Of a stretch of 47,532 nucleotides of DNA, positions 42,481 to 47,532 are shown piece by piece (position 1 is the first letter of the stretch; each line of letters opens with the position of its first letter). The position numbers and the translations under genes were made by a program. The notes under the pieces are model-generated. The model did not search any database, was not told the DNA's origin, and saw only the letters and a list, made by a program, of their open reading frames with translations. The stretch lies in NCBI GenBank assembly GCA_964554265.1, contig CAZKOB010000013.1:1-47532 (forward strand). Direction: 5' to 3'. Source of the DNA: RGIG8745 sp964554265. GTDB taxonomy: Bacteria; Bacteroidota; Bacteroidia; Bacteroidales; Bacteroidaceae.

Positions 42481-43695
42481 ATGTTCGACATAGATAAAAT
42501 CAGAGCTGAATTCCCGATACTTAGCCGCACCGTCTATAATCGTCCGTTGGTGTATCTCGACAATGGAGCCACAACGCAGAAACCGCGTTGTGTCGTTGAG
42601 ACCATGACGGAGGAATATTACAGTGTCAACGCCAATGTGCATCGGGGTGTACACTTCCTCTCACAAAAGGCAACCGAGCTTCATGAAGCCTCACGCGAAA
42701 CGGTGCGTTCCTTTATCAATGCTCGCAGTACGAACGAAATTATCTTCACTCGCGGAACGACAGAAAGTATCAACCTGTTGGCGAGCAGTTTCGGCACTGC
42801 TTTTATGGAGGAAGGCGATGAGGTTATCATTTCGACGATGGAACATCACAGCAATATTGTTCCGTGGCAGTTGCTGGCTGAACGAAAGGGCATAAGACTC
42901 CGTGTCATCCCTATGACCGACGAAGGGGAGCTTGTTCTGGACGAATACGAGAATCTGTTTAATGGCAAGACACGTATCGTGTCTGTCGCACATGTGTCCA
43001 ATGTGCTTGGTACGGTGAATCCTGTAAAAGAGATGATTCGTATAGCCCATGCACACGGAGTCCCTGTACTTGTCGATGGCGCTCAGTCCACTCCTCATTT
43101 TGCTGTGGACATGCAACAGCTCGATTGTGATTTCTTCGCTTTCAGTGCACATAAGATATACGGTCCTACAGGTGTGGGAGTACTTTATGGCAAGGAAGAA
43201 TGGCTCGACAAGCTACCTCCGTATCAGGGAGGTGGAGAGATGATCAAAAGTGTGTCGTTTGAGAAGACCACATTCAACGAACTTCCTTATAAGTTTGAAG
43301 CCGGGACTCCCGACTATATAGGAACTCACGCGCTTGCTGTTGCGCTCGATTACATAAGCCGTATCGGAATGGACGAAATCTATGCCCATGAACGTGAGCT
43401 GACTGCCTATGCCATGCAACAGATGGCGCAGATTGACGGTATGCGCATATTTGGTACAGCTACAGAAAAAGATGCCGTAATTTCTTTCCTTGTCGGCGAT
43501 ATCCATCATCTTGATATGGGTACTCTGCTCGATCGTCTCGGCATTGCTGTGCGTACAGGGCATCACTGTGCAGAGCCTCTGATGCGGCGCCTTGGAATTG
43601 AAGGTACAGTCAGAGCTTCTTTTGCACTCTACAATACGAAGGAGGAGGTGGATATCCTGATTGCAGGTATCAAACGAGTCGCTTCGATGTTTTGA
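42481..43695 (+). CDS. sufS: Cysteine desulfurase SufS
   Basis: 404 aa, class II aminotransferase-fold enzyme that takes sulfur from cysteine for cluster assembly. The PLP lysine is Lys225 in FSAHKIYGPTG and the catalytic persulfide cysteine is Cys363 in RTGHHCAEPLMRRLG. Other family marks: PLVYLDNGATTQKP, NANVHRGVHFLS and TRGTTESINLL. Last gene of the suf operon; no sufE or sufU partner follows, so the sulfur-transfer helper must be elsewhere. Confidence 0.96.
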   Translation: MFDIDKIRAEFPILSRTVYNRPLVYLDNGATTQKPRCVVETMTEEYYSVNANVHRGVHFLSQKATELHEASRETVRSFINARSTNEIIFTRGTTESINLLASSFGTAFMEEGDEVIISTMEHHSNIVPWQLLAERKGIRLRVIPMTDEGELVLDEYENLFNGKTRIVSVAHVSNVLGTVNPVKEMIRIAHAHGVPVLVDGAQSTPHFAVDMQQLDCDFFAFSAHKIYGPTGVGVLYGKEEWLDKLPPYQGGGEMIKSVSFEKTTFNELPYKFEAGTPDYIGTHALAVALDYISRIGMDEIYAHERELTAYAMQQMAQIDGMRIFGTATEKDAVISFLVGDIHHLDMGTLLDRLGIAVRTGHHCAEPLMRRLGIEGTVRASFALYNTKEEVDILIAGIKRVASMF

Positions 43696-43796
43696 TATTC
43701 CGCTCTTCGGGAATGTCTGACCAATTACTTATATTCAGGTCTGCTGTGGACCGGTGATTGATAAATCCCAAAAACGATTAAATGTAAACTAAAAAA

Positions 43797-45152
43797 ATGA
43801 AACCAAGCATACCAAAGGGAACGCGCGATTTCTCTCCGGTGGAGATGGCAAAGCGCAATTACATTTTTAACACCATAAAAGAAGTGTATTCACTCTACGG
43901 ATTCCGGCAGATAGAAACTCCGGCTATGGAGAATCTCTCCACTCTCATGGGCAAGTATGGAGAGGAGGGGGATAAGCTCCTCTTCAAGATTCAAAACTCT
44001 GGCGACTATTTCCGTGGAATTACAGATGAAGAATTGCTGGGCCGTAATGCCACACGCCTTGCAAGCAAGTTCTGCGAGAAAGGATTGCGCTATGACCTCA
44101 CGGTTCCTTTTGCACGTTATGTCGTTATGCATCGCGAAGAACTTGCCATGCCGTTCAAACGCTACCAGATACAGCCTGTATGGAGGGCTGATCGCCCGCA
44201 GAAAGGAAGGTATCGCGAGTTCTATCAGTGCGATGCCGACATCGTTGGCAGTGATTCTCTTCTTAATGAGGTGGAACTTATGCAGATTGTCGATGCCGTG
44301 TTCACGCGTTTCGGCATTAATGTGTGCATTAAAATCAACAACCGGAAGATTCTGACCGGTATTGCGGAGATGATAGGGCAGGCAGACAAGATTGTTGATA
44401 TAACGGTGGCTATAGACAAACTTGACAAGATCGGACTTGACAATGTGAATGCGGAGCTTGCAGCTGATGGTATTCCCGCCGATGCGATAGAGAAACTTCA
44501 GCCGATTATTGCTCTTGCCGGAACAAATGCGGAGAAGCTTCAGACGATGCGGGAGGTGTTGAAAGATTCCGAAGTCGGACTGAAGGGAGTTGAAGAGTGT
44601 GAGTTCATACTCCGTAAGCTTGAAATGCCGGGGCTGAACAACTGTATTGAGCTTGACCTTACTCTTGCTCGCGGGCTTAACTACTATACGGGAGCTATTT
44701 TTGAAGTGAAGGCCCTTGATGTTGAAATAGGAAGCATCACAGGAGGCGGACGCTATGATAACCTGACCGGCATATTCGGTATGCCGGGGCTTTCCGGGGT
44801 GGGAATCTCTTTTGGCGCAGACCGTATTTTTGATGTGCTTAACCAGCTTGAACTTTATCCGAAGGAGGCTGTCGACGCTACCCGGCTTCTGTTTGTCAAT
44901 TTTGGAGAAAAGGAGGCCGATTTCTGCATGCAGGTGCTTGCTGCTGTACGTCGCGCAGGAATACATGCCGAAATATATCCTGATTCTGCCAAGATGAAGA
45001 AACAGATGAGTTATGCCAATGCCAATGGCATACCGTTTGTGGCTATTGTCGGTGAGAATGAGATGGCTGAAAATAAAATCAATTTGAAGAATATGACAAC
45101 GGGAGAGCAACGGCTTGTTTCTGCAGAAGAACTTGTGGAAGCTTTGAAGTAG
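43797..45152 (+). CDS. hisS: Histidyl-tRNA synthetase
   Basis: 451 aa class II aminoacyl-tRNA synthetase. Motif 1 near the start is KPSIPKGTRDFSPVEMAKRNYIF, motif 2 contains YQIQPVWRADRPQKGRYREFYQCDADIVG, and the histidine-specific LARGLNYYTGAIFEV and motif 3 GVGISFGADRIFDVL follow. The C-terminal anticodon-binding domain begins near residue 355. It follows sufS by 101 nt and is closed by a strong terminator. Confidence 0.97.
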   Translation: MKPSIPKGTRDFSPVEMAKRNYIFNTIKEVYSLYGFRQIETPAMENLSTLMGKYGEEGDKLLFKIQNSGDYFRGITDEELLGRNATRLASKFCEKGLRYDLTVPFARYVVMHREELAMPFKRYQIQPVWRADRPQKGRYREFYQCDADIVGSDSLLNEVELMQIVDAVFTRFGINVCIKINNRKILTGIAEMIGQADKIVDITVAIDKLDKIGLDNVNAELAADGIPADAIEKLQPIIALAGTNAEKLQTMREVLKDSEVGLKGVEECEFILRKLEMPGLNNCIELDLTLARGLNYYTGAIFEVKALDVEIGSITGGGRYDNLTGIFGMPGLSGVGISFGADRIFDVLNQLELYPKEAVDATRLLFVNFGEKEADFCMQVLAAVRRAGIHAEIYPDSAKMKKQMSYANANGIPFVAIVGENEMAENKINLKNMTTGEQRLVSAEELVEALK

Positions 45153-45180
45153 ATTTGCGTTCGTTTTTTAGAACTATATT

Positions 45181-45225
45181 ATCGGGAATTGGCGGCAACA
45201 GGCCAATTCCCGATTTTTCTTTTTG
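45181..45225 (+). terminator. Intrinsic terminator after hisS
   Basis: Perfect 13-bp stem (ATCGGGAATTGGC, 45181-45193, with 45202-45214), 8-nt loop, followed by TTTTTCTTTTT, 28 nt after the stop. Confidence 0.9.
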
Positions 45226-45310
45226 GGGGAGTATTTAGCCGCTTTGTTGCGCCCGAATGGTTGACAATGGTCAGATATACCGCGCTTTTAAGTTAAAAAC
45301 ACGTCTGATG

Positions 45311-45344
45311 TTTGTATAGTTGGGGACAGATGGCCTTATCTTTG
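45311..45344 (+). promoter_or_regulatory. Promoter for the small secreted protein
   Basis: TTTG (45311-45314), 22 bp, then TATCTTTG-C (45337-45344). Good consensus, slightly long spacing. Confidence 0.55.
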
Positions 45345-45435
45345 CAGAGCTTTTTCAAAAATAGCTTCAGGGGTTGCGTATAGTAGCCGTTAGGGTAAGA
45401 TGTAGAATAAAAAGTAATAAAAAGTATGAATATCC

Positions 45436-45506
45436 GAACATTTTGACAAGATAAATGTTCTCAAATAAAAGAAAGTTATTCTCTGGCATACAGAGAACGG
45501 TGAATG
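45436..45506 (+). promoter_or_regulatory. Structured 5' leader with two hairpins
   Basis: The predicted leader from about 45351 to 45552 carries GAACATTT (45436-45443)/AAATGTTC (45453-45460) and TTCTCTG/CAGAGAA near 45479-45498. The long untranslated leader and hairpins suggest post-transcriptional control, but no known riboswitch class is recognised. Confidence 0.35.
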
Positions 45507-45552
45507 AAAGTTTTTAGGATTAGTTAAATTAAAAAGGTAAAAAGATTGTATT

Positions 45553-46020
45553 ATGAAGAAATTTGTGACATTGGCTTGCGCGCTCATGGCAGTGGCAGTC
45601 GTAAAAGCTCAGGATGTTGAAACAGTTCCTTTCACAGCAACACAGGTAAATGTACCTGCACGTGTACGTTTTGTTCTTGGAAACGAATATTCCTTCAGTG
45701 TGGAATCGAACAATACGGAAATGGCGCGTCAGTTGCAGTGCAGTGTACAGGATGGAGTTCTCAATTTCAGATTGGGTAAGTCCGTAAAGCCGGGTGATGT
45801 CATATTTGATGAAGAGAACGGCATCTATTTTTATGGAGTGGAGGCTTCGGCTTTATCGCTCGCGGACAGTGAAAGTGATGGCAATGAACTTGTAATAACT
45901 GTCACGGCCCCGGGAATGCCGGAATTTAAGACATCCCGTGACTATCAGGCTATCCCTGTAAAGTCAGACAAGACTGCTGTAAATGAAAATCTTGCGCTGA
46001 ACGGTCTCGGCGATAAGTAA
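45553..46020 (+). CDS. Small secreted protein, GIN/DUF2807-like beta domain
   Basis: 155 aa with signal peptide MKKFVTLACALMAVAVVKA. The mature part has the pattern VNVPARVRFVLGNEYSFSVESNN...LQCSVQDGVLNFRLG, resembling the start of GIN/DUF2807 beta-solenoid domains, but is too short to be a full copy. No catalytic residue pattern. Preceded by a long leader with its own promoter. Followed at 46177 by a copy of the GGAGTCTGTGAATAC motif. Function unknown. Confidence 0.65.
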   Translation: MKKFVTLACALMAVAVVKAQDVETVPFTATQVNVPARVRFVLGNEYSFSVESNNTEMARQLQCSVQDGVLNFRLGKSVKPGDVIFDEENGIYFYGVEASALSLADSESDGNELVITVTAPGMPEFKTSRDYQAIPVKSDKTAVNENLALNGLGDK

Positions 46021-46176
46021 AAAATGTCGGCGGGAAACACGATATGGAGACGGTTGGGTGTGTCTTTCCTGACAGATGGAAAATCTGTCGTATAGACGGT
46101 TGGCATGTTTACAGGTTCCTCTGTTGCAAGTATCCCTGTTGATTGTGGAATAGGAACAATAGGGCTGCTTGTGATG

Positions 46177-46197
46177 GAGGAGTCTGTGAATACTCCG
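46177..46197 (-). repeat. Isolated copy of the GGAGGAGTCTGTGAATAC motif
   Basis: Plus-strand GGAGGAGTCTGTGAATACTCC, the end motif of elements A and B, here alone between the secreted protein and recO. Confidence 0.7.
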
Positions 46198-46241
46198 ACG
46201 CAGGACATTCCAAGGATACGCCAACTGAGTGTCTCCTTGTT

Positions 46242-46985
46242 TTAGTCGAATACTTCTTGGAGGATTTCAAACGATTTGAGTTCGGGAAATGAAGGCATGT
46301 GGAGTCTGTAATAGGTGTTGAGCACTTCAAGTATTCTTTGCCGTTGCTTACGTGAGAGACGGAACAAATGCATGGTGTCATAGTTCATGCGGAACAGTTG
46401 TGGTATGAACGACGCCTCATCCGGACGGATGAAATATGAATGCAGCGGTTGTCCCGGAGTGTATATGCCTCCGGTAAGATCGAAGAAAAAACCTTGCCTG
46501 TGGCTTTCTATGTTGGGCTGTATGCCTATGAACTTCAGCATCCTTGTCAGGAAGACGAGGTGAAAGTTGGATATCGCCGCAGGTCGTGTCGGAATAGACA
46601 ATACTGTGTCAAACCATTTCAACGAACTTTCTATGTAGGCATATAGCGGAGTGTTTTTGGTTTCCCCTCTGAGTGCAGCGCTCAAAAATTCTGCCAAGAA
46701 TATGGCAACGGTTGATTTTATGGGAGAAAACCGGATATTGGCATAGTTGTAGTAGAAGCGGGAGTCTTGAGGCTGTGGAAGCCGTGCAGAGGCATGCATG
46801 TCACAATCAAACTCCACCATGCTTAATGGTTGCCACAGGGCATTGCTGGTGGTCGTTTTGCGCAATCGTGCACGAGGAACAACGAATGACTGGTGGCCGT
46901 GTGTGAGGGTGAATATGCTTACAATCTGTTTGGAGTCATTGTATTTGGTGCATCGGAGCACGATGCCTTTTATTTTTTCCTGCAT
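46242..46985 (-). CDS. recO: DNA repair protein RecO
   Basis: 247 aa. N-terminal OB fold (KIKGIVLRCTKYNDSKQIVSIFTLTHGHQSFVVPRARLRK) and a helical C-terminal domain (IFLAEFLSAALRGETKNTPLYAYIESSLKWFD, NFHLVFLTRMLKFIGIQPN). It helps load RecA at gaps with RecR. Length is standard. It is convergent with the small secreted protein gene. Confidence 0.93.
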   Translation of the reverse strand: MQEKIKGIVLRCTKYNDSKQIVSIFTLTHGHQSFVVPRARLRKTTTSNALWQPLSMVEFDCDMHASARLPQPQDSRFYYNYANIRFSPIKSTVAIFLAEFLSAALRGETKNTPLYAYIESSLKWFDTVLSIPTRPAAISNFHLVFLTRMLKFIGIQPNIESHRQGFFFDLTGGIYTPGQPLHSYFIRPDEASFIPQLFRMNYDTMHLFRLSRKQRQRILEVLNTYYRLHMPSFPELKSFEILQEVFD

Positions 46986-47532
46986 TATGGACGTTGTTTG
47001 GTTCTTGAATGCAAAGGTACTGCTTTTTTTGTGTTTGGGACTTTCGGAAACAATATATATCCGCTTGGCGGTTTGATGCGGATTTTTTTTGGTTGGTTTT
47101 TAAGTGACGAAATCAGGTGCGGATATATATCTTGTTTACCGGTCCGACCATCACGCGGCAACAAGGCCTGCGTCCTCATACACCGGTTGGGCTATCCCCA
47201 CCGTCATACCGTCTATTTGTCATAAAATTCAAGCTTTTTCTGACAATCTGAAATGTTAAAATCAGGGCATTCAAGAATCGCATAAAATCGGCCGAACCTT
47301 ACCGGAGTTCCATTTGCGCGATTCTAAGGCCATTTTCAAGCCTTAAATCCCAAATGTAAAAATAATATAATTTGCATTCCGGAATGATACATTTATTCAC
47401 ACTCGCGTGTGCCTCGCCTGAAAAAGGAGTACACGGAAGGCCAATTTTCAGGGTGCACCAAATTTGTTTAAAAGGCGCTTTAAAAATATTTTCAAGGTGA
47501 ACGAAATTTATTTTCAAGGTGAACGAGTTTGA
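46986..47532. other. 547-bp gene-free region to the window end
   Basis: The right half is repeat copy A3. The left half (46986-47240) shows no convincing gene, tRNA or terminator. Confidence 0.55.
47241..47532 (-). repeat. Dispersed repeat family A, copy A3 (inverted, cut by window end)
   Basis: The reverse complement matches the distal ~300 bp of A1 and A2, starting TGACAATCTGAAATGTTAAA and including the CACCTTGAAAAT-type units near the window end. The rest of the copy lies outside the window. Confidence 0.85.

Larger units (their letters stand above)
45153..45552. other. 400-bp region between hisS and the next gene
   Basis: Contains the hisS terminator, the promoter at 45311-45344 and the ~200-nt leader of the following gene; no other gene is seen. 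Confidence 0.6.

Noticed and set aside
43890..45110. A 406-codon open frame opposite hisS
   Set aside because: Antisense shadow of a clear housekeeping gene, with no protein-family motifs.
46986..47240. tRNA or small RNA gene upstream of recO
   Set aside because: A cloverleaf or T-loop consensus could not be found on either strand.

Overview
The window is a chromosomal segment of a Bacteroidales bacterium, probably Bacteroidaceae or Prevotellaceae. This is inferred from Bacteroidetes-type promoters (TTTG ... TAnnTTTG), DUF3244 and NigD-like secreted proteins, a Bacteroidetes-style outer-membrane barrel, the GG-leader precursor plus radical-SAM arrangement, and the gene order rimP-nusA-infB-cvpA-sufBCDS-hisS. 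No rRNA, tRNA or CRISPR array was found.

Region 1 (1-4 kb, minus strand) holds a secreted Arg/Asn/Gly-rich protein of unknown role and an exported S9 prolyl-oligopeptidase-type peptidase.

Region 2 (4.06-17.9 kb, minus strand) is the accessory highlight: a ribosomal-peptide (RiPP) locus. In transcription order it holds a UDP-glucuronate decarboxylase, a 62-aa double-glycine precursor with a five-cysteine core, a radical SAM/SPASM maturase, a large outer-membrane barrel, a LanC-like toroid protein, a GT-A glycosyltransferase, a C39-peptidase ABC exporter, a short HlyD-like protein, a protein that joins a DUF707-type glycosyltransferase to a second LanC-like toroid, a further glycosyltransferase-like protein, and UDP-galactopyranose mutase. 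There is no lanthipeptide dehydratase. The parts suggest a peptide that is modified by radical chemistry, probably glycosylated, cleaved at GG and exported. Base composition is mosaic: AT-rich precursor, maturase, LanC-like and GT2 genes surround a GC-richer barrel gene, yet several neighbours overlap by 4 nt.

Region 3 (18-20.5 kb, minus) holds a small DUF3244-like secreted protein and a TPR-membrane-HTH regulator with a canonical promoter.

Region 4 (20.5-32.8 kb) mixes housekeeping genes with unusual intergenic DNA. The genes are a TIGR03915-type protein, an acyltransferase, a NigD-like lipoprotein, ackA-pta, a DUF2156 protein paired with a GNAT acetyltransferase, and fabI. The intergenic DNA holds a ~700-bp dispersed repeat (two copies here, a third inverted at the right window edge), a perfect 56-bp inverted repeat, a perfect 40-bp inverted repeat, several weaker inverted repeats and a recurring ~20-bp motif.

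Region 5 (32.8-47 kb) is core genome: rimP-nusA-infB (translation/transcription), cvpA, sufBCD-sufS (Fe-S assembly), hisS with a clear terminator, a small secreted protein with a long structured leader, and recO on the minus strand. The window ends inside the third copy of the dispersed repeat.
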